From Rhodospirillales bacterium (GTDB lineage: Bacteria; Pseudomonadota; Alphaproteobacteria; Rhodospirillales; Casp-alpha2), in contig JAJFID010000078.1 of assembly GCA_021775325.1 (NCBI GenBank), forward strand, positions 1 to 35,743: a DNA stretch of 35,743 bases, read 5' to 3'. Each line of letters begins with the position of its first letter. The first letter of the stretch is position 1. The notes beneath the pieces are model-generated. The model did not search any database. It saw nothing but the letters and a program-made list of their open reading frames with translations, and was not told the origin of the DNA. Of the stretch, positions 8,948 through 16,995 are shown in pieces. Made by a program: the position numbers and the translations under genes.

Positions 8948-9334
8948 AAGACTAAAAAGAAGACACCAGCAATTTCCAAGACATTGGATCTGGTGTGTAA
9001 AACGCTCGATGACGACAAGGCGACGGATATTGTCGTTATTGATCTCAAGGGCAAGACCTCCATGGGTGACTTCATGGTCCTTGCCAGTGGAACGTCACAG
9101 CGCCAGGTGGGTGCCATGACAAATCATCTTCAGGAAAATCTGAAAGCAGCAGGCCACGCGGGCATCGCCGTTGAGGGCGCGTCCCAATGCGACTGGGTGC
9201 TGGTGGATGTGGGCGATATTATTGTCCATCTGTTCCGCCCCGAAGTCAGGGATTTCTATAACCTGGAGAAAATCTGGGACGTACCCGTCATGGACGAGCC
9301 GGTATCAGCCGACGCCGTGGTTGGCTCCGCCTGA
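8945..9334 (+). CDS. rsfS: Ribosomal silencing factor RsfS, probably starting at ATA
   Basis: RsfS binds uL14 on the 50S subunit and blocks subunit joining when nutrients are scarce. The family domain is complete from LDLVCKTLDDDKATDIVVIDLKG's beginning onward: GKTSMGDFMVLASGTS, VEGASQCDWVLVDVGD and a C-terminal FYNLEKIWD. From ATA at 8945 the protein has 129 residues and a basic N-terminal extension (KTKKKTP) like those of other alphaproteobacterial members. From TTG at 8984 it has 116 residues and starts exactly at the domain. The strong Shine-Dalgarno fits only the ATA. Either AUA is the true start, which would be rare and could keep expression low, or a base has been misread or mutated from ATG. 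Confidence 0.93.
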   Translation: MKTKKKTPAISKTLDLVCKTLDDDKATDIVVIDLKGKTSMGDFMVLASGTSQRQVGAMTNHLQENLKAAGHAGIAVEGASQCDWVLVDVGDIIVHLFRPEVRDFYNLEKIWDVPVMDEPVSADAVVGSA

Positions 9335-9345
9335 TCGTGTGCGAT

Positions 9346-9415
9346 CTGAACGGTAGCACCTGAACGGTAACACCTGAACGGTAACACCTGATCAGAATTG
9401 TCTGAACGGACGACT
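9346..9415. repeat. Five-unit 14-bp tandem array between rsfS and rlmH
   Basis: Five consecutive 14-bp units run from 12 bp after the rsfS stop to 3 bp before the rlmH ATG. Units 1-3 are CTGAACGGTARCAC (one difference in unit 1). Unit 4 (CTGATCAGAATTGT) and unit 5 (CTGAACGGACGACT) are degraded copies in register. The array fills the whole intergenic space and contributes the sequence where the rlmH ribosome-binding site should be. Confidence 0.85.
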
Positions 9416-9418
9416 GGT

Positions 9419-9877
9419 ATGCAAATCCTGTTATGTGCCGTAGGCCGCATCAAGGCGGGCCCGGAGAAGGCACTTTTTGAACATTATGCCAAACGGTTGT
9501 CGTGGCCGTTTGAGGTTGTTGAGGTGGTGGAGAAACGTAAACTCCCGAGCCTCGAACTGCGCACGCAGGAAGCGGAGTTACTGTCGGCAAAAATACCGGC
9601 GGGCGCTGCCGTTGTGGTGTTCGATGAAAAGGGCAAGGAAACGGACAGCCGCGGATTTTCGCGACTGCTGGCCGATTGGCGTGATGAAGGCCGGGGCACG
9701 GTGGCTCTGGTCATTGGTGGCGCGGACGGGGTGGATGCGGGCCTGCTGAAACGTGCCGACACGGTACTGTCACTGGGGCGTATGACGTGGCCGCACATGC
9801 TGGTTCGTGGGCTGGTGGTCGAGCAACTCTACCGGGCCCAGTGTATCCTCGCGGGCCATCCTTACCATCGGGACTGA
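9419..9877 (+). CDS. rlmH: 23S rRNA pseudouridine1915 N3-methyltransferase RlmH
   Basis: RlmH methylates pseudouridine 1915 in helix 69 of 23S rRNA using S-adenosylmethionine. The SPOUT knot is visible: VALVIGGADGVD (SAM-binding loop) and LSLGRMTWPHMLVRGLVVEQLYRA, ending in the conserved GHPYHRD. The start ATG 9419 gives MQILLCAVGRIKAGPE, matching the family N-terminus, and 152 residues, the normal size. An in-frame TTG at 9398 would add seven residues encoded by the tandem repeat and is unlikely. The Shine-Dalgarno is poor. Together with rsfS it forms a conserved ribosome-maturation pair. Confidence 0.96.
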   Translation: MQILLCAVGRIKAGPEKALFEHYAKRLSWPFEVVEVVEKRKLPSLELRTQEAELLSAKIPAGAAVVVFDEKGKETDSRGFSRLLADWRDEGRGTVALVIGGADGVDAGLLKRADTVLSLGRMTWPHMLVRGLVVEQLYRAQCILAGHPYHRD

Positions 9878-9881
9878 ATAT

Positions 9882-10814
9882 ATGACGCCTCAACCCGCAT
9901 CCCGTCGCCAGGACAGGCCCATGCTGGGGTTGACGCTTTACCTCACCAACCTGTTGCTCATGGTCGTGATCAGTTCACTGGTCAAGGAACTGAGCACCAC
10001 GTATCCCTTGCAACAGATATTGCTGTTCCGGTTCGCGCTGGCACTGTTGCCATTTGCCGTTGTGCTCATGCTGTCCTCGGGGCCGCCTCTGTTACAGACC
10101 CGTCATCCAGGCGTGCACATCATTCGCTCGGTTTCCGGCGTGTGTTCCATCGGCATGTTTTTCTATGCGCTGTCCGTCATTCCCATCGCCGAAGCCACAA
10201 TTCTGGCGTACTCCGCGCCAATATTCGTGACCATCATGGCGGTGCCGTTTCTGGGTGAAAAGATCGGCTGGCAACGTACCGGTGCTGTGGTCGCCGGGTT
10301 TATTGGCATGGCCGTCATTGTTCAGCCAACCACGTCAACCTTTGGTCTTGGTATGCTCGCGGGCATCGGTTCCGCTTTTTTCGGGGCCATCGTATCCATT
10401 GCCCTGCGCCGGTTGGGTGCAACGGAGCCGGTCGAGCACATCGCGGTTATCTACAATGGAACGGGGACAGTGGTATGGGTCAGCGCTTGTCTGTTGTTTG
10501 GCTGGGTCATGCCGGGATTGGCGGACCTTGGTCTGTTGGCCCTTCTGGGTTGCGTCGCCATGGTTCAGCAGTATGCGCTGACCTCCAGTTTCCGCTTTGG
10601 TGAAGCCAGTCTGCTGACGCCGTTTGAATACACCTCGCTGGTGTTCGCTGCTATCGCCGGATACGCGTTGTGGGGCGAGGTTCCGAATTTCAGCACCTGG
10701 ATTGGTGCCTTCATTGTGGTGGCCAGCGGTCTGTTCGTGATCCACCGCGAAACAAGTCTGAAACGCCAAAGCGTCAAACCGGTGTCTGAATCCAAAACCC
10801 TGCCCGGCGTGTGA
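9882..10814 (+). CDS. EamA/DMT superfamily transporter
   Basis: A 310-residue inner-membrane protein with about ten hydrophobic helices in two EamA repeats (roughly residues 15-145 and 155-290). EamA marks include VIPIAEATILAYSAPIFVTIMAVPFLGEK's opening segment and a second-half TPFEYTSLVFAAIAGYALWGE. DMT carriers export metabolites, amino acids or drugs; the substrate cannot be read from sequence. ATG 9882 lies 4 bp after the rlmH stop, so it is probably translated from the same mRNA, although it is not a usual member of this gene order. Its stop lies 3 bp from the stop of the convergent MBL/cyclic-nucleotide-binding gene. Confidence 0.88.
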   Translation: MTPQPASRRQDRPMLGLTLYLTNLLLMVVISSLVKELSTTYPLQQILLFRFALALLPFAVVLMLSSGPPLLQTRHPGVHIIRSVSGVCSIGMFFYALSVIPIAEATILAYSAPIFVTIMAVPFLGEKIGWQRTGAVVAGFIGMAVIVQPTTSTFGLGMLAGIGSAFFGAIVSIALRRLGATEPVEHIAVIYNGTGTVVWVSACLLFGWVMPGLADLGLLALLGCVAMVQQYALTSSFRFGEASLLTPFEYTSLVFAAIAGYALWGEVPNFSTWIGAFIVVASGLFVIHRETSLKRQSVKPVSESKTLPGV

Positions 10815-10817
10815 CGA

Positions 10818-13049
10818 TCAGCCAACCTCAGCGATTGCCAACGTATCGGCATGCGTTATGTCGCGTATCAATTGCAATCGTCGGCTATGTGTTTCCAGAA
10901 TTCGCCAACGAACAATTGGAATGTCAGAAATGACCGACGTTGATACATCCCAAAGTTTGCTCGGGCCGATTGAATGCAGGTGGGATTTTGGCTCCAGATC
11001 AAACAGACTTCGACCCTCGTTGAAGAAATCACCACCGCTTAGTGTTTCGACCACATAGTCGTCCACGAAGCGTTTTAGAATGCCGTCATCAATCAGTCTC
11101 AGCACTGATCGGTTGTCTTCATTCACAATAATTTCGCCGTCATCAATCTCTGCTGCGACCATGCCGCTCGCAATACGGTTCAGGATTTTGGAGCATAGTC
11201 CCTGATGAAACAACGGCGTGCGCCGTAACCAGGCTCGTTTCTCAGCCAGATCAATCACACCCTGTCGCTGCGTGAAATTGTCGACAAATGTCAGATACAG
11301 ATCCGCAGGAATGACAAGTGCTGTCAGAAAACTCGTGGCCCGATAGGTCGTGATCGCGGACGATCCTCGTAACAATGGCAACTCGCTCAGAAGATCACCG
11401 GCACCCAGTCGATAGGTTTCGCCAGTTTCCGCAATTATCGACTCGGCGTTTCCCGATAGTATCAGCAGCAACTCTTCTATGGGCTCACCCTGCCTTACCA
11501 GAATTTCGTGCGGATTGCAGGTTCGAACCTCGTTATTGAGCAATATCTCCAGACGTCCGATTGGCAGCTCCGAAAAAAACTCACGGATGTGCAGGAATGC
11601 GTGCCGACGCAAATACTCCTGCGATGATGGAATCAGAACATCAACAGTTCCAAAATCTGCACCGGAACCGATCTGCTTCTCAGCCGTGGTCAATGGTCTG
11701 GCGATATGGGCCAGGATGATCTTTTCCGACTTGTCATCTGCAAAATCATGACTGTCGCCGTGAATCAGGCCGCCGCCGACATCGATCTTCTTGAGGTCCG
11801 AAAATTCCTGGTAATTGCTCCTGACTTTTTGAAACAGTTCAGGGGACAAGCCAGGCTCGTTCGGATCATCTGTGACCATGTTCTTAAGTACCTTGTCTGC
11901 CGCGATGTCAGCCAGGTGATAGTAGGTTTTGTATCCTTTTGGCCCGAGGGCGCGAAACTGGAACACTGACGTCTCCACGGGGTGTGGCGACATCATCGGT
12001 TTGACCTCCAGTCCGTCTACGTCATTCCAGGTTTCCGGTTCGAGATCGACGATGTCAAAAATGGCTGCAAACTCGGATTCATCTATTGAAAGAAGTGCGG
12101 CCAGTTTTTTGGCAACTGAGTGCCGAACCGCCGGAACGGCGAAGTATCGGAGCTTGTGATCCGTTTGAAGCAGCGTGGTCAATCCGGCAAAATGATCGTC
12201 GTGTGAATGGGTGTGAAATATGCCTTCAATTTCATTCGGACTAAGGCTTAACGATTGAAGAATAGCGCCCATGTTGGGGCCAGCATCTATCATATACAGC
12301 CTGCCCTGGAAGGAAATGACCCCACTCATGCAGGGCCGGTCTATGTCCCAGCCATCGCCCTCACCGGAATGAACCACAGAAAAATAGCCCCGTGATACAT
12401 CATACATCCCGAGCGGGTATGGAGAGACGTAACCATCTGCATCAGGCAGGTTAAGATCAACATCGATGCGCTCTGATCCATATTCAAACCGATAACGGTT
12501 CAACCCGAGTCGCCGATAATAGACGCCGTCTCTGATCTCTGTCCGGCCTTCACTTACGGGAACACAGGTCATGAGTTCACTGGCCGAGCTGATCTTGCCG
12601 AACGCAAAAAACAGCTTGATCCGCATCATTTCTGCGGCGGCCTCTTGGCTTAGGCCTGCGGCCATCAATTCATCCACCGAGGTCAATCCGTAATTGCCGC
12701 GATAAATGTAATTAAGTTGTGCCTCCAGGCGTTGAGGCAGACCGATAAGTATGGGCTTTTCGCCGGTGTTGTTGGGGTGGTTGGGGAGAATGAGCCCTTG
12801 TCGGTACAACATCTGCAAAACAGGAAATTCAGCAAGATTGGCAAATGCGCCGGACTGGAGCATGAGATCGGATATCAGGATCGCATTGGGGCCGGTCTCG
12901 CACGTCGTGCCATCTATTTCAGTCTCGACAATAAGACCGCGACGCATCAGGTGTTTTACAATGTCAGCCGGACAGCCGCATAGAATCCGAAGATTGGCCT
13001 CCTCAATTTCGACCCACTTAACACCCGGGGTGACGTCAATTTTTCGCAT
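10818..13049 (-). CDS. Metallo-beta-lactamase fold protein with two cyclic-nucleotide-binding-like domains
   Basis: A 743-residue, apparently cytoplasmic protein. Residues 1-215 match no family I recognise. Residues about 220-480 are a metallo-beta-lactamase fold hydrolase: HxHxDH as H281-S-H283-D-D285-H286, then probable metal ligands H356, D381 and H430/H434. Residues about 486-605 are a cyclic-nucleotide-binding domain (VRQGEPIEELLLILSG; GDLLSELPLL, Glu556 at the phosphate-cassette position), but the usual cassette Arg pattern is altered. Residues about 610-725 look like a second, more degenerate copy. A hydrolase gated by cAMP, cGMP or a related ligand is a reasonable inference; substrate unknown. 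Two sampled lines in the gene (10921-11040) have 58 G/C in 120, clearly lower than rlmH next door, hinting at separate origin. Confidence 0.85.
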   Translation of the reverse strand: MRKIDVTPGVKWVEIEEANLRILCGCPADIVKHLMRRGLIVETEIDGTTCETGPNAILISDLMLQSGAFANLAEFPVLQMLYRQGLILPNHPNNTGEKPILIGLPQRLEAQLNYIYRGNYGLTSVDELMAAGLSQEAAAEMMRIKLFFAFGKISSASELMTCVPVSEGRTEIRDGVYYRRLGLNRYRFEYGSERIDVDLNLPDADGYVSPYPLGMYDVSRGYFSVVHSGEGDGWDIDRPCMSGVISFQGRLYMIDAGPNMGAILQSLSLSPNEIEGIFHTHSHDDHFAGLTTLLQTDHKLRYFAVPAVRHSVAKKLAALLSIDESEFAAIFDIVDLEPETWNDVDGLEVKPMMSPHPVETSVFQFRALGPKGYKTYYHLADIAADKVLKNMVTDDPNEPGLSPELFQKVRSNYQEFSDLKKIDVGGGLIHGDSHDFADDKSEKIILAHIARPLTTAEKQIGSGADFGTVDVLIPSSQEYLRRHAFLHIREFFSELPIGRLEILLNNEVRTCNPHEILVRQGEPIEELLLILSGNAESIIAETGETYRLGAGDLLSELPLLRGSSAITTYRATSFLTALVIPADLYLTFVDNFTQRQGVIDLAEKRAWLRRTPLFHQGLCSKILNRIASGMVAAEIDDGEIIVNEDNRSVLRLIDDGILKRFVDDYVVETLSGGDFFNEGRSLFDLEPKSHLHSIGPSKLWDVSTSVISDIPIVRWRILETHSRRLQLIRDITHADTLAIAEVG

Positions 13050-13185
13050 GCCATGAACCTGTGGCTGAATTTATGTGTCGATACCTGCGGCTAACTCTGG
13101 CGCTCCGAATACAGAATGACGTGACGCCTGAACAAATTCAATCAAAGTCGTCCCGGTCAATGTCTGCGCACGTTGTTGCAGACAG

Positions 13186-13899
13186 TTATCTCACAGCATC
13201 CATAAAGTTACGGTACAACTGCCGGGCGTTGGCGTTGAAGTCGGCCATGCCTTCTGTGGCCTGGGTGTCCAGTGCCTCCAGAGAGCCGGGACCGAGGGAC
13301 TTTTCGAGGGCGGTTCTGTAGGCTTCGATATCGCCCCAGTTCCGCACCGTGTCGCTTTCCAGTTCCACATGATACTGCATGGACCAGGCATTTTTACCCA
13401 CGCGCATGGCCTGATTGCGGCATAAGTCGGACGATGCCAGCACCGTCGTATCGGCGGGGTCTTCGGTTACACACACCGAATGCCATTGCAGGCAACGCTG
13501 ATGCCTGGGCATGTCGACAAAAATGGCGTCGGCCTCGCCAGCCTGCGTCAACTGGACATCCAGGATACCGATTTCCGGCGGGTTTTGCGGACCACACGCT
13601 CCGCCAAGTGCGTCGGCCAGGAGCTGATGCCCCAGACACAGGCCCAGATAAGGTTTTTCCAGTACCCTGACCCAGCGATGAATGGCTTCCTTTTCCGCCA
13701 CCAGCCACGGATTGTCGTCTGTGTCCCACACATCCATGGGGCCGCCCATGACCCACAGGGCGTCGTAATCCTCCAGCGGGGGAATCGCCTCACCAGCGTC
13801 CAGTTCAACAGCGTCCCACGAGACGCCGTCTTCGCTCAGGTATGTACGCAGCATACCGGGGTGTTCGCATTCAATATGTTGGAAGACCAGCAAACGCAT
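13186..13899 (-). CDS. Class I glutamine amidotransferase-like protein
   Basis: A 237-residue stand-alone GATase1 domain like the GMP-synthase glutaminase subunit. The nucleophile is Cys88 in GLCLGHQLLADALGG. The catalytic His177 and Glu179 lie in SMQYHVELE, where most relatives have FHPE. The oxyanion-loop region is MGGPMDVWD near residues 51-59. Such single-domain proteins hydrolyse glutamine or related gamma-glutamyl compounds, and some act in gamma-glutamyl-polyamine catabolism or amidation of unknown substrates; nothing here fixes the substrate. It is upstream of, and on the same strand as, the MBL/cyclic-nucleotide protein, with 136 bp between them, so joint transcription is possible. 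It is divergent from gpmI. Confidence 0.85.
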   Translation of the reverse strand: MRLLVFQHIECEHPGMLRTYLSEDGVSWDAVELDAGEAIPPLEDYDALWVMGGPMDVWDTDDNPWLVAEKEAIHRWVRVLEKPYLGLCLGHQLLADALGGACGPQNPPEIGILDVQLTQAGEADAIFVDMPRHQRCLQWHSVCVTEDPADTTVLASSDLCRNQAMRVGKNAWSMQYHVELESDTVRNWGDIEAYRTALEKSLGPGSLEALDTQATEGMADFNANARQLYRNFMDAVR

Positions 13900-14133
13900 A
13901 GAGAACTCCTGTAACGGATTCAGTTCTAAAGTCGATACTGCATAGTATCCGTTTTGTCGGTATCCTCAATGGATTGATCGGCACCCGGGTTTGTCCGGCT
14001 GGTTAATTCGGGTACCGCTGTGCCCCATGACAATAAATTGATAGTATTTGCCCTGTGAAAGCGTGCTTGCGCTCGTCAAACCGCTGGAATTTTCATATAG
14101 TCATGGTCCGAATCGACTGACGTTGAGCAAATC
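13900..14133. promoter_or_regulatory. Divergent intergenic region of the amidotransferase gene and gpmI
   Basis: 234 bp separate the two divergent starts, so both promoters should be here. On the plus strand TATAGT (14096-14101) is a fair -10 box for gpmI, about 33 bp before its ATG, but no good -35 lies 16-18 bp upstream. The gpmI Shine-Dalgarno is weak (TTGAGC). I could not assign a minus-strand promoter. Confidence 0.35.
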
Positions 14134-15708
14134 ATGAATTCTGCCGAAAAACGGACCGGACCGGTCGTGTTATGCATCCTTGATGGATGGGGTCTGAGGG
14201 ACGAAACTGATAATAATGCCATTGCGCTCGGGCACACGCCGGTGTGGGACCGGCTGCTGACAAGTTATCCGGCGGGTCGACTGGAAGCGTCGGAAGATTA
14301 CGTTGGATTGCCCACTGGTCAGATGGGCAATTCCGAAGTCGGTCACATGAATCTGGGCGCGGGTCGCGTGGTCTTGCAGGATCTGCCCCGTATTGATTCG
14401 AGCATTGCCGACGGCAGTCTCGCGGCGTTGCCAACACTGACAAACATGCTCGCCGGTCTGAAGGACAGCGGCGGCACCTGCCATATCATGGGCCTGATGT
14501 CACCTGGCGGTGTGCATGCCCACCAGGCCCATATGCTGGCGCTGGCCCGTATTGTGTCTGAAGCTGGTGTTCCGGTCGCCGTGCACGGATTTCTCGACGG
14601 CCGCGATGCACCGCCGCGGAGCGCCATTGACTATGTGGCGCAGGTGGAAGAAGCGCTCGCTGAGATGCCGCACGCGCGTCTGGTGAGCCTGTGCGGGCGA
14701 TACTTCGCCATGGACAGGGACAGCCGGTGGAACCGGGTTTCCAAGACATACAATCTGCTGGTCGAAGGTACGGGGGCTCCTTGGCCTGACGCATGCAGCG
14801 CTATCCAGGCCTCGTATGATGCCGGTATCCGGGACGAATTCTTTGAACCTGTCACGCTGGGTGATTACGCAGGCATGCAGGATGGCGACGGGCTGCTGAT
14901 GACGAACTTCCGAGCTGATCGCTCGCGTCAGATTCTGGGCGCCCTTGTTGATCCGGCATTTGACGGCTTTGCCCGCAATCGTGTCATCAATTTTGCCGCA
15001 CGTGTGGGCATGGTGGAATACTCGACGGACCTCAGTCAATTCCTCTCGACGCTGTTTCCGGCCGACAGGCCACACAATATCCTGGGACAGGTCGTGTCAG
15101 AAGCGGGCCTGCGTCAGTTGCGTATTGCCGAAACAGAAAAATACGCACACGTGACGTTTTTTCTGAACGGTGGAAGGGAAAGGGTGTTTGACGGAGAGGA
15201 CCGGATACTGATTCCGTCACCCGATGTGGCGACCTATGACCTGCAACCGGAAATGTCCGCCGCCGAAGTCACGGAAAATCTGGTGCGCGTTATCGAGGCA
15301 GGGACGTACGATCTCATTGTAGTCAATTATGCCAACGGTGACATGGTGGGGCATACGGGCATCCTGAGCGCTGCCATCACAGCGGTTGAGACGCTGGATG
15401 ACTGTCTCGGCAGGCTGGAGTCGGCAATTCAGGACGCGTGCGGCGTCATGCTTGTGACGGCAGACCACGGCAATTGCGAACGCATGGCTGCGGCGGGGGG
15501 AGATATGCATACATCCCACACCCTGAATCAGGTACCGGTTATCCTTGTGGGCGCTTCTCGCAATATTGATGAATTAAGGGCCGGAAGCCTGTGTGACGTG
15601 GCACCAACATTGTTGCAGTTAATGGGACTGAAACAACCCGTGGAGATGACGGGCCAATCACTCATCGCCAGTGAAAATGGCGATGTCTGCAATGCGGCAG
15701 CGGAGTAA
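14134..15708 (+). CDS. gpmI: 2,3-bisphosphoglycerate-independent phosphoglycerate mutase
   Basis: GpmI interconverts 3- and 2-phosphoglycerate with two Mn ions and a phosphoserine intermediate. Visible marks are LCILDGWG (Asp17), the active-site serine Ser67 in GQMGNSEVGHMNLGAGR, HGFLDGRDAPPRSA, GRYFAMDRDSRWNR, and late metal ligands in VTADHGNCERM and HTSHTLNQVP. The 524-residue length is normal. In related genomes it usually follows rlmH directly; here three genes intervene and gpmI has its own upstream region. It overlaps the next gene, envC, by about 17 bp. Confidence 0.97.
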   Translation: MNSAEKRTGPVVLCILDGWGLRDETDNNAIALGHTPVWDRLLTSYPAGRLEASEDYVGLPTGQMGNSEVGHMNLGAGRVVLQDLPRIDSSIADGSLAALPTLTNMLAGLKDSGGTCHIMGLMSPGGVHAHQAHMLALARIVSEAGVPVAVHGFLDGRDAPPRSAIDYVAQVEEALAEMPHARLVSLCGRYFAMDRDSRWNRVSKTYNLLVEGTGAPWPDACSAIQASYDAGIRDEFFEPVTLGDYAGMQDGDGLLMTNFRADRSRQILGALVDPAFDGFARNRVINFAARVGMVEYSTDLSQFLSTLFPADRPHNILGQVVSEAGLRQLRIAETEKYAHVTFFLNGGRERVFDGEDRILIPSPDVATYDLQPEMSAAEVTENLVRVIEAGTYDLIVVNYANGDMVGHTGILSAAITAVETLDDCLGRLESAIQDACGVMLVTADHGNCERMAAAGGDMHTSHTLNQVPVILVGASRNIDELRAGSLCDVAPTLLQLMGLKQPVEMTGQSLIASENGDVCNAAAE

Positions 15709-16990
15709 GACGATTATCAACAGAGTCTTTTTTGCCGTAACGGCTGTTTTCATGCTGGCGCAGGGAATGCAAAACTATGCTCACGCACAACAATCCAGTG
15801 ATGAAAGTCTGAACGAAGTTGAACGGGCACTGGCGCTTGAACTGGAACAATCCGAGAATCTTCGACAGCGTGTGGCCGACATTGCCCGCGAAACGGCATT
15901 ACTCAGGGCCAAACTCGTAACATCCGCCAAAGCCGTTCAGGATCATGAACATTCTATCGCCTCGCTGGAAGCGCAACTCGTCGATCTGGAGCAGTCCGAA
16001 CGCGAGAAGGTTGCCCATCTGGCGTCCAGGCGCGTGCAGTTTGCCAAGGTCCTCATGGCGCTGGAGCGGCTGGCGCGGTTCCCGCCTGAAGCGATGATCG
16101 CACAACCGGGATCGCCAACGGACACGGTTCGCAGTGCCCTGTTGCTCCGTTCAGTGGTTCCGGAGATCGAAAGCAGGGCAGCAGAACTGGGCCGGGAGGT
16201 GGAAAGTCTGGCCCGGGCGCGTGAACAGATTGAAGTCCGGCGTGAAGCTTTGTGGCGGGAGACTGTGGCTCTGGAAGAAAAAGGCCAAATGCTGGGTGCC
16301 TTGCTGGCACAGAAAAAGCTGTTGAAACTGCAAACGGATTCGGAAAGCAGAATGGCCGAACAGCGGGCAAGCGAACTGGCACGCGAAGCGTCGACACTGC
16401 GCGAACTGATTGCCAGGATTGAGCAGGATAATGCCGCGCGGGCACTATCGGCAGCCGAAACCATGCTCGCCTCCGTGACCCCGCCAAGCAAACCTGACGC
16501 AATTGACACCGAGGCGGGGGATGAAGACGTTCAGATTGGTGCACTGTCATTGCCCGGTAACGGTGTTTTGACCGGCGATTTCATCGGTGACATGAAAGGT
16601 AAATTGCCGTTTCCTGTTGTTGGAGAGATCATCTCCCGATACGGTGAAACCAATGAAAACGGGATGACTCAACGTGGTCTCAAGATTAGAACCCGGCCCG
16701 GCGCGCAGGTCGTTGCACCTTTTGAAGGGACTGTCGCGTTTGTTGGCGACTTTCGTGGATATGGGCAGCTCTTGATCATTGAGCATGGCGAGGGATACCA
16801 TAGTCTCCTTGCCGGGATGACACGTATTGACAGTATCATCGGTCAACAGGTCCTGATCGGCGAACCTGTCGGGATCATGAATTCAGCGGCTGACGAGAGT
16901 GCCGTCCTCTATGTAGAACTTCGTCGTGAAGGTCAGTCAATAAATCCGATCTCGTGGCTTGCGCCCCGGGACAACAGTACACAGGGTTAA
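15692..16990 (+). CDS. envC: EnvC-like murein hydrolase activator (degenerate LytM domain)
   Basis: A periplasmic protein with a signal peptide (MRQRSKT, hydrophobic core, cleavage near AHA-QQ), a long coiled coil (about residues 36-260, rich in Glu, Arg, Leu and Ala) and a C-terminal LytM/M23 domain (about 305-425). The peptidase metal ligands are lost: where active M23 enzymes have HxxxD and HxH, this has RGLKI and LYVELR. That is the EnvC condition, where the domain activates amidases rather than cutting peptidoglycan. It acts in daughter-cell separation. Possible starts are GTG 15671 and ATGs at 15677, 15683 and 15692; I chose the last because it gives a basic n-region and least overlap with gpmI. 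CtpA follows after 5 bp. Confidence 0.9.
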   Translation: MRQRSKTIINRVFFAVTAVFMLAQGMQNYAHAQQSSDESLNEVERALALELEQSENLRQRVADIARETALLRAKLVTSAKAVQDHEHSIASLEAQLVDLEQSEREKVAHLASRRVQFAKVLMALERLARFPPEAMIAQPGSPTDTVRSALLLRSVVPEIESRAAELGREVESLARAREQIEVRREALWRETVALEEKGQMLGALLAQKKLLKLQTDSESRMAEQRASELAREASTLRELIARIEQDNAARALSAAETMLASVTPPSKPDAIDTEAGDEDVQIGALSLPGNGVLTGDFIGDMKGKLPFPVVGEIISRYGETNENGMTQRGLKIRTRPGAQVVAPFEGTVAFVGDFRGYGQLLIIEHGEGYHSLLAGMTRIDSIIGQQVLIGEPVGIMNSAADESAVLYVELRREGQSINPISWLAPRDNSTQG

Positions 16991-16995
16991 ATGGA

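Noticed and set aside
16500-16990. EnvC LytM domain as a damaged gene because its zinc ligands are missing
   Set aside because: Loss of the ligands is normal for EnvC-type amidase activators, and the frame is intact.
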